64,000 nt of DNA from Nemophila menziesii. Taxonomy: Eukaryota; Streptophyta; Magnoliopsida; Boraginales; Hydrophyllaceae. Below, piece after piece: positions 34,546 through 46,065 of the stretch (the first letter of the stretch is position 1; every line of letters starts with the position of its first letter). The stretch is taken from the NCBI GenBank assembly GCA_029959085.1, contig JARWIR010000018.1, positions 3,286,001 to 3,350,000 on the forward strand. The letters run 5' to 3'. The position numbers and the translations under genes are program-made. The notes below the pieces were generated by a model that saw only the letters and a program-made list of their open reading frames with translations, searched no databases and was not told the origin of the DNA.

Positions 34546-36089
34546 TGATGTCTCCTCATTTGTGATAATAAAATATATTCACGAGACATCATTTTAGGCT
34601 TATTTATTAGTTTATAGGTCGATCTTAGCTTGATTTAGTGCACTTTCCTATTTTGAGTCTTGATTTGTAGAATTATTATTTTTAGAGCATATTGGGTTTA
34701 ATTGTTTATTTAGTGTGAAGCTTTAAAGATAATTATGGAGATTAATTAGAGTCCAAGTCAAAGATTACAACTTATGGAAAGAGATTTGCATGGAAATTGG
34801 AGATAAGGAAACAAAGGCTAAAAAGATGGAAAAGGAAAAGCTGCCTATATCTGGGATTCTGCATACACGTCCAAAGATATGCGTTTTTACCTAAAAAAAT
34901 AGGCCGAATCTGATGATTTCCTTCTTTAGGGTCAACATAATTCTGTTGCGATTCTTTTGGTATCTTGTGGAGCTCAAACCGACCAATAACGAAGAAGATA
35001 TGCTCAAAACGGTCCAACAGTGTTTATCTTTATTTCCATACGAATTTGAGTTGGACTAGGAGTACATTACTTTCCTTCTCCTTCAAGAAAACGAATTAGG
35101 TCTTCCTATACCCTATAAATACAGCCTCTTAACACTCTAAAATCATCCTTGGCCAGACCCTAAGGCCAAGAGGAAGCTGCAACACAAGAGAAGAAGTCTG
35201 GAGGGAGCTGTGCATCAATCATGTCTCCTTCAACCTCTTATTTTGTAATTCTTTCCTCTTCTTTTCTTTGTATGAATTAATTCTATTAGCTTAGGTCTTG
35301 CATAATGTATAAACTATGAATTCTAATTCTTCTATCTAATTTCTTTGGAAATTATATGTTTTAATCTGATATTAGCTACTTACCTTTATATTGATTATGT
35401 GTTTTGATTTAATGATTGTTTTCCTTGCGAATGCATGCGTATAGGATTACCTTAATAGTAGTTAGATGGTCTCCTTGACAGGGTGTTTAACTATTGAACC
35501 ACCACATAATGTCTAGTGTCGATAGTAGTTCTGACAAAACATGCTTCTAACTAGATTGTCATTAGGGTTTGTTTTAATCACCATATCACCAATTGATTGT
35601 AGTGTGCTGGATAGGGCCTTAGTGGCGTTTGATAACCCTATTTGAGTCCTCGTCTTGGTTGTGCCGTAGCCCCCTTAGTCGCTCTCAAGGTCTAAGATTG
35701 GGGAATTTAGAATCCTGACTAAGTATACCAAGAGCTAATATTCTCCCTTATGAACTAGATCTAATAGATAGAATTAGAAGGATAAGTGCATACTAGTAAA
35801 ACCTAAGTTATCTCTTTCATACTATCTTCTTTTCTTTTATTTATTTTCTGTCTTTAGTTTATTAGTTTAGTTTATTTATTATATAAAAACCAAATAAAAA
35901 TCTATTTTCCTTTTCTTTCTTTGCGTATTATCTTTTCTATCTTTAATATCTGCACTTGATAATTTGCATAAGTTCTCTCTAATCATTAAAACTTGCATAC
36001 GTCCTGTAATACGTGCAGTACTGTGTTAGTTTAAGGTGTTTATTTGCACTTATTTATATCATTAGTTTATCACACCTTAGGCCACACCA
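34546..36089 (+). repeat. E array, LTR 2 (mosaic of LTR 3 and LTR 1)
   Basis: 1544 bp. From its start to about 34990 it shares the LTR 3 variant at each site I compared (for example TTCACGAGAC, TTTCCTATTTTG, TCAACATAATT, CCAATAACGAAG). From about 35062 to the end it shares the LTR 1 variant (GGAGTACATT, CTAATTTCTTTGGAA, GAATGCATGCGTATAG) and the 33-bp deletion. It serves as the 3' LTR of internal 1 and the 5' LTR of internal 2. Confidence 0.93.
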
Positions 36090-36095
36090 AGTTTT

Positions 36096-36112
36096 TGGCG
36101 CCGCTGCCGGGG
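36096..36112 (+). promoter_or_regulatory. Primer-binding site (tRNA-Asp type), E internal 2
   Basis: TGGCGCCGCTGCCGGGG, identical to the site in internal 1 and exactly 6102 bp from it. Confidence 0.88.
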
Positions 36113-36215
36113 TCTACATCTTTAGTCCTTGTGCAATTATCTTGTGCTTATATTTTAGTTAGTTCTATTTTACGCTTTTCTTTTAAGTTTTTGTTCTACG
36201 GATTTTTTTTAGGCG

Positions 36216-37433
36216 AAAGCAGATTTATTAGGAGATAAAGGTTTCGTGTTATTAGATCCTGAAGAAGCTAAATCAAGATGGAATCTCGAAAGCTCAAGGA
36301 GTTAAGCCAACAACTTGAGGAATTACGAGAACAATTGCAACAACTAGCTCGGAGGAATCTAGTACATACATCACCTTCATGTCCTAGTTGTGGAGCAAGA
36401 GAGCACTCGTGGGGACATTGCATAAACATTCCAGCCTCAATTTCCTTCATGCCTTATCAAAGAGACCATTATTATGATGGTTATTATCAATCTCAAGGGA
36501 ATTACGCTGACTATCAACCCCCACAGAGTTACAATTAGGTCGGAGATCAACAGACTTATTATCATAATAACCATTATTATGATGATTATTATCAACCACG
36601 ACCACAAGCTTACTATCCTCCACAACCTATCTATCAAGAAGCGCCGATTTATAATGAAGCTTATCAAGAACCACCTCCTTATTCCATGCAGCAAACCGTA
36701 CAAGAACAACCTTCGAGTTTGAATTCAAGCATGGCTAAGATGATGAACCTAATTGAAAAGATGGAGAGTAACCAGCAAAGAATCCAAAACTCAGACAATG
36801 CGATTGAGAAGCTTATGCACACAATGTCACAAATGGCGAATAAAATTCAAATCTTTGCAGAAAGGCAACCCCAAGGTGATACTAGTGCTCCAGAAAACAA
36901 AGTTTGTCATGCAGTCGAATTAGGAAGTGGAAAACAACTACCTCCACCAAGACCAGAACCAGAACCAGTCCCTATTCCAGAAACGGGGGGGAGAAGTAAC
37001 AACAGAAGATAAGGTCGAAGAGGTAGTTGAACAAAAAAGTGTCCAAGAGAAGACACCAGAAAAGAAAGAGAGCCCAGTGGTAACCAACACATGCCCTCCT
37101 CCACCATTCCATTCACGTGTCAGAATGGACAATGACCTGGAATTCAAGAAGTTCGTTGACATGGTGAACAAGTTAAAGATCAGCATCCCATTTGTAGAAG
37201 CTCTCACAAGAATGTCAAAGTACGGTCAACTCATGAAGTACATTCTTTCTAACAAACGAAGATTCGATATGAATGGATTACCAGAGGAGTGTAATGCTAC
37301 AAATGAAATCGAGTTACCACAAGATTCACCCCTTCCCACGAAATCTTGGATGGCACCATCCATGATTATGAAGAATCGAGCTGAAAAGTTCGTGGGAATT
37401 AAAGGCAAAGGGTGGAAATTTCGTCATCCTTAA
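36216..37433 (+). pseudogene. gag: E internal 2, gag remnant
   Basis: Identical by eye to 30114-31331, including the in-frame TAG (36536-36538), the G7-run frame change and the truncated end. The same zinc knuckle is present and the capsid part is absent. Sharing every lesion shows that the two internals were duplicated after the gene had already decayed. Confidence 0.82.
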
Positions 37434-38562
37434 TCGAGGTAACACGTCTAACTTTGAAAGACGTTAAACAAAAGTGCTGAACGGGAGACAACCCGTAAAT
37501 TCTTTTATGTTTTTACATTTTTAGTTTTTAATTTATGTTTAGTTTAGTTAATTTTAGTTGATATTGCATATTTGAGGAAGGTATTAGTGTTTTTGATGAT
37601 TAGGTATTGGAGAAATCGAGTTAGGGAAGCGAGCAAAATTTTTCGGAACGGAGAAACTTCAGCAAGTCATATCTTTGCGCTCGGATGTCGGAATCAGGTG
37701 ATCTTTGAGCCTAAACTGCATAACTTTTCGAGATCTAGCTGTTAGGGAGGTTTTTGCCTAGTGCGGTACACCGGACCTCAGTCGCGGTGCACCGCAGGGT
37801 AAAAACCCGTACCACGGGTGGAGCCACGGGTCGTGACCAGAAACCGAGAAACATTGCCCCGCGGACTACCCCATGCACCGTGCCCTGGTCCGCAAGTCAA
37901 CACGTGCCATGGGGTAGGTGCCACGGGTATTTTGACGTAGAAGCCACGGACTACCCCCGCGGTACACCGCGCCATGGTCCGCAGAGCAAAAATACGTGCC
38001 ACGGGGTTGTGCCACGGGTATTATCCAGTGGGTAAAAATTTGACCATCAGATGCTACGGTGTACCCCGCGGTACACCCCATGGTTCGCAGCATGGTCCGC
38101 ACGAGCCGCCAGAGAGAGAAAAGAAAGGGTTTCAAGTGTATAAAGGAGGTATTAAGCTTTTTATTCCGAATTTATTAAACCTAAAGCCTCTTTCTCCTCT
38201 CCAAAACTCTCCCAACTCCATTGAAGCTCACAAAAACCTTCACCAATCATCAAAACACTACCCAATCACCATGAAAACACATCTAATTCCTCCTCCACAT
38301 CATTATAAGGAAGATTCAACCACCTATATCATCCCAAAACACCTTGAATCCAAGAATCTAAAGCTTAAATTTCAGAAATTCATCCTACAATTTCTTAAAT
38401 CCAAGCCAATCCATGAAGAATCCATCTTACCCACATAGAGAATCATCATCAAATCACCTTTCCTAACCCAAATAAAGCTTGTACAACCAATAATCAAGAG
38501 TTTCAAATTTCAAGAGTGGTTAAAGCTTTGAGTTGGGGGTCAATTGGGATGATTAAGAGAAC
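37434..38562 (+). other. E internal 2, spacer with GC-rich CCGCGG/CCACGGG repeats
   Basis: Second copy of the spacer. Differences from copy 1 seen by eye are G for T at 37485, G for T at 38223, and T for C at 38284. The GC-rich patch lies at 37757-38107. The G at 38223 removes a TAA and lengthens a chance ORF. Confidence 0.75.
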
Positions 38563-39103
38563 ATGAACATTATCTACTGTATGGGAGATGAAGAAATCAA
38601 GGTGTTGGATTTAATTGAGAAGAAATCAAGTGAGAAAAGTCCTAGTTCCAATTCAAAGGGTAAAATAGGTCATGAAAAGAGAGGTTAGCTAGCTGTGTTT
38701 GATTCAAAGAGAAAACACAACCTCTATAGATCAAAGACCTTATACCCAAAGATAAAGAGAAAGCTTCAAGGGCCCTGATAGCTTCTCCGAAGTAACAATT
38801 AAAGGAACTACCTTTTTCTTATAAGATAGTATTTAAAGAAGAAGTTGAAGGAGAATACATGAAGATTCATGGAGATTTGGAATGATGGGGTTGTTTGTGA
38901 ATTGTATTTTGTGAGGAGAAGAGGAAGATGTGGCACAGTTGATCTATGAGGAGGTGATACGAATTTTCGATCTCTCCCATGACGTTATATAATGCAATAT
39001 CCTATTATGATCACGTGTCCTGAACAAAAAGCGAACAAGAAGTTGGGTGAAGAAGATACATTAGATTTAATCCGAGCATCGCTAAGGCGAGGTAATAGCC
39101 TCG
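38563..39103 (+). pseudogene. E internal 2, ORF2 remnant with internal deletion
   Basis: Second copy of the decayed ORF2, with the same deletion and stops as at 32461-33001. It ends in the hairpin at 39088-39103. Confidence 0.75.
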
Positions 39104-40649
39104 AAGAGTATGTTTTCTTTCTTCCCTACCATTTCTTTATGTGCAATATGTATGCTAATTTTAAATTTTATTTTTCTTGAGTCTTTTTCGAGTCGTGGGG
39201 ACACGGCTCATTTTTGAGTTGGGGGTGGGGATTCGTTGTCCTCATCGTCCTTTTTGTTTTTTCATAAAATTTTAAATTTTTTTGGTTGAATTAGGCATAG
39301 AATATCTTTGAATGTACCTATTGAGCATGATTTTATTAAGTTAATGATAGTAGGTAGATTGTTTTTGAAAGATGTCATAAGTTTGTTTAGATGCATGCAT
39401 GAAAACAGGAAATAAAGGATAGAAAAGTTAATGAGCAATGCTAAGAAATTACGTTGAAACTTAGGAATAGTTATTTGGTGTGTAGAACGTGAGGTTTGAA
39501 ATTAGTTGAAAACCCACTTGTCTATGAACTAGTAATGAAAAAGTAACGAAATCCGGTAGTTAGAAAAATGAATAAGGCAGTTCTTTCATGAGTAAAACAC
39601 TTGAAGCCTTTAGACTTTCTCACCCTTTTGTTGTTATTATTTTTATTTATCCGTCTTAGCCCCTCTTAGCCTTTCTAAAGCCTTTTATTGAAACACATTA
39701 TAATCCATACCCTAGTTTTTAGGACTTATCTATATGACCCGCACTCGAATCGCAAAACCTGAGACAGACTCGTTTTAGAGCTTGAGTTTGGGGTGGTGGG
39801 TTTCATCAATAGGGAACATTGGGATTTGGAATTGTAATTGTGATTTTATTGATGATGAAATTGTTATTATTGTAACCCTTTGCCGGGGTAATAGTGAATG
39901 GAAAAGAAGCTACGAGCTAAATTTGCCAACAAGGGCATAAAAATAAAGAATATATATATATATATATGAAAATTAGCGTGATATCTCGAACATCAAAAAG
40001 AGAGTCATAGCTATACAAAAGAAGAAAATTGATATGAAAAGAATATATATTCGGACCGGCAAAGTGGATTTTATATCATCAAAGGTTTTAATTGGGTTAA
40101 TTGGGGGATGCACATCAAAAGCATCAATAAATTGGGTTGAGTGAGAACATCTTCGAGTGAAAACTCAAGCTCTAGGGCGATTCGTTGATGGCTAGTGAGG
40201 AGAGAGCCAAAAGCTCACTTTTCATTATCCAAATATACCACACCCGTCCTTAAGCCAAGTTATAACCCAAGACCTTAGGATTTCTAACTGCTTGATGGAG
40301 AAACAATTGAGTTATTAGGTAGTAGGTAAGTGGACCATTGGATGCTGTATTTGTGACCTATGAACAACCTATAGCCATTAACATGAACTAAGTTATCATC
40401 CTCTCCTTCTGGCATTGCGAAATTAATCTGGACTTGAATTTATGGATTGTTGATTACATGTATATTAAGCATATTTGTGCATTATTTCTTGAGCATTACT
40501 ACATGAGACTTTTTAGATATTTTGCTCTAGGATCATTAATTGTGTTCTGTTCTTATTCTCCTAATACTTCTTCTTCTTGTTTAAATTGACTACCCTATTG
40601 TTCTTTACTTTTATTGTATCGGGACAATACAACTTTGAGTTGGGGGTCT
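39104..40649 (+). other. E internal 2, 3' untranslated region and polypurine tract
   Basis: Second copy of the 3' region. The GGGA-loop hairpin is at 39190-39209 with the adjoining polypurine-like motif, and the final polypurine tract ends at 40649. The TA microsatellite near 39953 is 2 bp longer than in copy 1. Confidence 0.8.
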
Positions 40650-42226
40650 TGATGTCTCCTCATTTGTGATAATAAAATATATTCACGAGACATCATTTTA
40701 GGCTTATTTATTAGTTTATAGGTCGATCTTAGCTTGATTTAGTGCACTTTCCTATTTTGAGTCTTGATTTGTAGAATTATTATTTTTAGAGCATATTGGG
40801 TTTAATTGTTTATTTAGTGTGAAGCTTTAAAGATAATTATGGAGATTAATTAGAGTCCAAGTCAAAGATTACAACTTATGGAAAGAGATTTGCATGGAAA
40901 TTGGAGATAAGGAAACAAAGGCTAAAAAGATGGAAAAGGAAAAGCTGCCTATATCTGGGATTCTGCATACACGTCCAAAGATATGCGTTTTTACCTAAAA
41001 AATAGGCCGAATCTGATGATTTCCTTCTTTAGGGTCAACATAATTCTGTTGCGATTCTTTTGGTATCTTGTGGAGCTCAAACCGACCAATAACGAAGAAG
41101 ATATGCTCAAAACGGTCCAACAGTGTTTATCTTTATTTCCATACGAATTTGAGTTGGACTAGGAGTCCATTACTTTCCTTCTCCTTCAAGAAAACGAATT
41201 AGGTCTTCCTATACCCTATAAATACAGCCTCTTAACACTCTAAAATCATCCTTGGCCAGACCCTAAGGCCAAGAGGAAGCTGCAACACAAGAGAAGAAGT
41301 CTGGAGGGAGCTGTGCATCAATCATGTCTCCTTCAACCTCTTATTTTGTAATTCTTTCCTCTTCTTTTCTTTGTATGAATTAATTCTATTAGCTTAGGTC
41401 TTGCATAATGTATAAACTATGAATTCTAATTCTTCTATCTAAGTTCTTTGGGAATTATATGTTTTAATCTGATATTAGCTACTTACCTTTATATTTGATT
41501 ATGTGTTTTGATTTAATGATTGTTTTCCTTGTGAATGCATGCATATAGGATTACCTTAATAGTAGTTAGATGGTCTCCTTGACAGGGTGTTTAACTATTG
41601 AACCACCACATAATGTCTAGTGTCGATAGTAGTTCTAACAAAACATGCTTCTAACTAGATAGTCATTAGGGTTTGTTTTAATCACCATATCACCAATTGA
41701 TTGTAGTGTGCTGGATAGGGCCTTAGTGGCGTTTGATAACCCTATTTGAGTCCTCGTCTTGGTTGTGCCGTAGCCCCCTTAGTCGCTCTCAAGGTCTAAG
41801 ATTGGGGAATTTAGAATCCTGACTAAGTATACCAAGAGCTAATATTCTCCCTTATGAACTAGATCTAATAGATAGAATTAGAAGGATTAGTGCATACTAG
41901 TAAAACCTAAGTTATCTCTTTCATACTATCTTCTTTTCTTTTATTTATTTTCTGTCTTTAGTTTATTAGTTTAGTTTATTTATTATATAAAAACCAAATA
42001 AAAATCTATTTTCCTTTTCTTTCTTTGCGTATTATCTTTTCTATCTTTAATATCTGCACTTGATAATTTGCATAAGTTCTCTCTAACTTTCGTCAGTCCC
42101 TGAGGAACGAATATTCTTATCATTAAAACTTGCATACGTCCTGTAATACTTGCAGTACTGTGTTAGTTTAAGGTGTTTATTTGCACTTATTTATATCATT
42201 AGTTTATCACACCTTTGGCCACACCA
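40650..42226 (+). repeat. E array, LTR 3
   Basis: 1577 bp, TGATGTCTCC to GGCCACACCA. It keeps the roughly 33 bp (around 42086-42120, including GTCCCTGAGGAACGAAT) missing from LTR 1 and LTR 2. That segment also occurs in other LTR families here, so the LTR 3 state is ancestral. It is followed by TSD AGCGC. Confidence 0.93.
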
Positions 42227-42231
42227 AGCGC
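42227..42231. repeat. Target-site duplication AGCGC, right copy
   Basis: Right-hand partner of 28441-28445. The reading frame of element D continues directly after it. Confidence 0.93.
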
Positions 42232-42291
42232 ATATTAGTTGACGTTCATAGCCTCACTCGTTGTTGGGGAGTCTATATTCGCAAATCTTGA
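42232..42291 (+). pseudogene. Last 20 codons of the element D protease-tail frame
   Basis: In the frame of 27204-28445 when the E array and one TSD copy are taken out. It ends with a TGA at 42289-42291. It is followed by GAGGTAACACGTCTAACTTT, which also follows the truncated gag in both E internals (near 31334 and 37436). This places the same boundary in both elements. Confidence 0.78.
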
Positions 42292-43304
42292 CAGAGGTAA
42301 CACGTCTAACTTTTAAAGATGTTAAACAAAAGTGCTGTACGGGAGACAACCCGTAGTTTTTTAATTTTTATGTATTTTACGTTTTTAGTTTATGTTTAAT
42401 TTAGTTGTTTTTAGTTGATATTGCATATTTGAGAAAGGTATTACTGTTTTTGATGATTAGGTATTGGAGAAATCGAGTTAGGAAGCGAGCAAAATTTTTC
42501 GGAATGGAGAAAAGACCTATGCGGACTACCCCCGCGGTGTACCCCTATACCGCATGTATGGTCCGCAAGGCAAAAACCCGTACCACGGGTTGGAGCCGCG
42601 GGTCTTATCCAGAACCGAGGAAAACAAATCCACGCGTACTACCCCCCCTGCACCGCGCCATGCACCGCGCGGTTAAAACCCGTGCCACAGGGTAGGTCCA
42701 CGGGTATTTTGACGAAGAAGCCGCGGTGTACCCCCTAGTCCGCACCATGGTCTGCAGAGCTAAAACACGTGCCACGGGGTCGTACCACGTGTATTGAGCA
42801 GAGGGTAAAAATTTTCGAGCATCAGATGCTGCGGTATACCCCGCGGTACACCCCTGGTCCGCACGGCGCCGCCAGAGAGAGAAAGTTACGGATTTGAGTG
42901 TATAAAGGAGGTATGAAGCCATTATTCCGAATTTTATAAACCTCAAACTCCTCTCCAAAACTCTCCTAACTCCATTGAAGCTCATCAAAACCTTCACCAA
43001 TCACCAAAAAACTACCCAATCATCAAGAAAAACACATCAAATCTTCTCTCCACATCATTACAAGAGAGATTCAAGCACCCAATCTTCACCAAATCCATCA
43101 AATTGAAGAATCAAAGAGCCAAATTTTCAAAAATTCATCCTACAAGTTCTTAAATCCAAGCCAACCCATTACAAATCCACCTCACCCACATAGAAAATCA
43201 TCATCAATTCACCTATCCTAGGCCAAATCAAGCTTGTTCAACCATTAATTCACAAGATCAAATTTCAAGGGTTGCTAAAGCTTTGAGTTGGGGGTTAATT
43301 GAAG
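42292..43304 (+). other. Element D spacer with GC-rich repeats
   Basis: Non-coding spacer between the pol tail and ORF2. GC-rich motifs (CCGCGGTGTACCCC, TGGTCCGCA, GTGCCACGGGGTCG) run from about 42518 to 42870. They are homologous to the E spacers but more divergent. A polypurine-like TTGAGTTGGGGG is at about 43283-43294, right before ORF2. Confidence 0.72.
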
Positions 43305-44330
43305 ATGACTAATAGAACAACAATTTTAGCTAACAAGAGGGAGGTAAAGAGTAACAAGGGATTGGATTTAATCAAGAAGAAATTAATTGACAACGGTTCT
43401 AGTTCTAAATCAAAGGGTAAAGATAAAGTAGAAAAAAGTGCAATACCTTTGTTTGATCGTAATGGTAAAAAGCTTTACTTTTATGCAAAGGAGAAAACAC
43501 AACCTCCACAAGGTCTTACACCCAAAGAGAAAGAGGAAACTTCAAGGGCCCTGAAGACTTCTGCAGAGAAACAATTGAAAGAGCTACCTTTTGCTTATGA
43601 GAAAGTATTCAAGGAAGAAGTTGGTACAGGAGAATATGCACGATTCTTAGAGCTTGGTGAGAAATTGGGTTGGTCTTCGTTCATGGTAAGACGTTCTGAA
43701 CTATGTCATGAGTTAGTTTTGGAATTCTATTTAGGCCTTTTTAGCCGAGATAGTAATTGTGTTCCGATAAGTGGAAAACTAGTTCCTTTCACAGTTGAGG
43801 AGATTAGAAACCACTTCAAGTTTAAGAAATTGAAAGGTTATTGCAAATTTGAAGAAGCGGTTGCTAAACGGAAAATCTTTGATGAGGAATTACTTTTTGA
43901 TCATGTATTAGACAAGGAGAAAGTGCAATCACATAAGGGAGAATTGAAGGCACCTTGGCCTTACAAATATCTTCAATCGGATGCGAGAATTTGGCACAAT
44001 TTCCTTGTTCCTAATATCTATGGAAACACACGAACTTTGGATGTGACAATGAAGTACGCTCTACTGTTGGACTGTATTTTGAGAGGTGAAGAAGTTGATG
44101 TGGCACAGTTGATCTATGAGGAGGTGATACGATTTTCGGTCTCTCCTAAATCAGTTTATAATGTTAAATTTCCTACTATGATCACGTGTCTTGTGCGAAA
44201 AGCGAATGTAACATTGGGTGAAGAAGAGAAACTCGAGTTTAATACGAGTTATATTGATAATTGGATCAAGGATATCTTTCGAAGAGCGGGTTCTACGCAA
44301 GTCTCGAAAGAAGAAAAGGAGCAAAGTTGA
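43305..44330 (+). CDS. Element D ORF2: putative plant transposon-protein domain
   Basis: 341-codon open frame starting MTNRTTILANKRE at 43305, the same start as element M's remnant. The basic N-terminal third (K/S-rich, about residues 15-60) could hold a nuclear-localisation signal. The central domain includes ELCHELVLEFYLGLF, VPFTVEEIRNHF, WPYKYLQSDARIWHNFLVPN, LLDCILRGEEVDVAQLIYEE and KFPTMITCLVRKANV. This layout is typical of the plant 'putative transposon protein' domain found in Athila-type elements and their derivatives. No signal peptide, transmembrane segment or catalytic motif is evident, so an envelope role is not supported. After the TGA at 44328-44330 the same frame stays open for 55 more codons to a TAG at 44496-44498, so the TGA may be a recent nonsense mutation. 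Its role is unknown. Confidence 0.78.
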   Translation: MTNRTTILANKREVKSNKGLDLIKKKLIDNGSSSKSKGKDKVEKSAIPLFDRNGKKLYFYAKEKTQPPQGLTPKEKEETSRALKTSAEKQLKELPFAYEKVFKEEVGTGEYARFLELGEKLGWSSFMVRRSELCHELVLEFYLGLFSRDSNCVPISGKLVPFTVEEIRNHFKFKKLKGYCKFEEAVAKRKIFDEELLFDHVLDKEKVQSHKGELKAPWPYKYLQSDARIWHNFLVPNIYGNTRTLDVTMKYALLLDCILRGEEVDVAQLIYEEVIRFSVSPKSVYNVKFPTMITCLVRKANVTLGEEEKLEFNTSYIDNWIKDIFRRAGSTQVSKEEKEQS

Positions 44331-44498
44331 CAAGAGAATATGGAGGATCGTTTAACGAAATTTGAAGCAGCTCAAACTTCCTTAGTCAATGATGTGGCAC
44401 AAATCAACGCTAATCAAGTGCACATCATGAAACTCCTAGAGCAATTAACGAAAGGTCCAGCAAATCCTACCTTGGATGTCAATGATGCGAGACAATAG
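44331..44498 (+). pseudogene. In-frame 3' extension of element D ORF2
   Basis: Fifty-five codons after the TGA, in the same frame, forming a probable coiled coil (MEDRLTKFEAAQTSLVND). Element M has a cognate sequence at the end of its ORF2 (near 4230-4400), which suggests the extension was originally part of the protein. The final TAG lies in an imperfect hairpin (44488-44503). Confidence 0.6.
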
Positions 44499-46065
44499 CC
44501 TCGAGAGTATGTTCTCTTTCTTCCTTACCATTTCTGTAAATATGTTTATCCGCTAATTTTAATTTCTGTTTTTCGAGTCGTGGGGACACGGCTCATTTTT
44601 GAGTTGGGGGTGTGGGGATTCGTTGTCTCTCATCTCCATTTTTCTGTTTTTAGGTAGAAATTAAAATTTTTGATACATGGGAATTAAATGTAGAGTATGT
44701 TTAAGCATAAGCTCAGTAGATTGATGATAGAAAGTAATATGTTTATGAGCTATTTTATTTGTATGCTTTGAGTATTTGCAGGAAAATACACGTTGATAGT
44801 AAAGAGAAGATTAGTGAGCAATGCGATAGAAAGTATGTTCGATCTCAGGGAACCTTGAGAAATGTGTAGGCTGTGAGATCCAAGCTAGTTGACAAAACTA
44901 TTTGATGAAAGTGCTAAGGGTAAGAAAATAACGAAATTACATAGTGTATAAAGTGATTAAGGCGGTTCTTTCATATTTGAAGCCCTTGAAGCCTTTTTAT
45001 ACCTTCTCACCTTGTGATTTTTGATTTTATATGCTATATCCTTCTCAGCCCCTTCTAGCCTTTCTAAATCTTTTTATTGAAACACGTTATGAAGCCATAT
45101 CCCTGTAGATTATAGGACTTTTGCATATGACCCGCACTCGAATCGCGATGCATAGACAGTTGTTTTAGAACTTGAGTTTGGGGTGGTGGGTCCACCATTA
45201 TGGGAATTGTTATTGGGTTGGGATTTTTGAGCTTATTAATTGTGCTTTATATTGATGATGATTCACAGATTTTTATTGTAACCCTTTTCCGGGGTAATAG
45301 TGAATGAAAAAGAAGCTACTAGCTAAATTTGCCAACAAGGGCATTAAAAGAAAAAATATATATATGAGAAAATAGCGTGATATCTCAACATTAAAAGAGA
45401 GTCATAGCTATAAAAGAATTTGATTTGAAAAGAAAAGAAAATATCTATATTCGGACCGGCAAAGTGGATTTTTATGTGAACATCTTAAGCTTTAATTGGG
45501 TTATTGGGGATGCTAAATTGTGCATCAAGGAATTCATTGGGTTGAGTGAGAAACATTTTAAGAGAGTAACTCAAGCTCTAGGGCGATTTGTTGATGGCTA
45601 GTGAGGAGAGAGCCAAAAGCTCACTCCAAATTATCCAAATATACTATCATACCGTCCCTAAGCCTACATTACAACCTTAAAGACCTTTTGATTCTTTGCT
45701 ATGTAATTGAGAAGTGATTGAGCCATTAGAGAGTAGTTGAGTGGATCTTTGAATACTAGTGAAGTTCGATGAACAATCTATAGCTCTCTTGGGGAACTGA
45801 GTAAAGTCCCAATCCTTCTTACATTGCGAAACTAATCTGATCTTGAATTCAAGCCGTGTTGACTGTGGATATAAGAAGTGTACAGGTATGTAGTTTATGA
45901 ATATTATTGCATGAAATTTTCTGAGTTATGTGCTTTAGGTTTATTCAATATATTCTGCTATGCTTTTTCCCATTGTGTTAAGAATTTTATAAGTGTGTAT
46001 TTATAGACTTCCCTTTATTTTTATATTTATTGTATCGGGACGATACAACTTTGAGTTGAGGGTCT
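44499..46065 (+). other. Element D, 3' untranslated region and polypurine tract
   Basis: Non-coding. The GGGA-loop hairpin (44575-44594) is followed by TTGAGTTGGGGGTG (44599-44612). A second polypurine-like motif lies at about 45172-45190. The final tract TTGAGTTGAGGGTCT (46051-46065) adjoins the LTR. It aligns throughout with the E 3' regions. Confidence 0.78.

Larger units (their letters stand above)
28446..42226 (+). mobile_element. Element E: tandem LTR-internal-LTR-internal-LTR array
   Basis: Three LTRs (28446-29987, 34546-36089, 40650-42226) and two internal regions (29988-34545 and 36090-40649), bounded by one TSD pair AGCGC. By eye the two internals differ by only three substitutions and one TA-repeat step. 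The internals hold a PBS, a gag remnant, a GC-rich spacer, an ORF2 remnant and a 3' region; protease, RT, RNase H and integrase are wholly missing, so it is a non-autonomous deletion derivative. Its layout resembles element I at the 5' end and element D at the 3' end. Confidence 0.93.

Noticed and set aside
34546..40649. Second E copy as an independent insertion
   Set aside because: There is no TSD around it, the internals are near identical, and the shared mosaic LTR fits recombination better.
43305..44330. ORF2 as an envelope protein
   Set aside because: It has no signal peptide, transmembrane helix or glycosylation-rich ectodomain, and it matches the plant transposon-protein pattern better.
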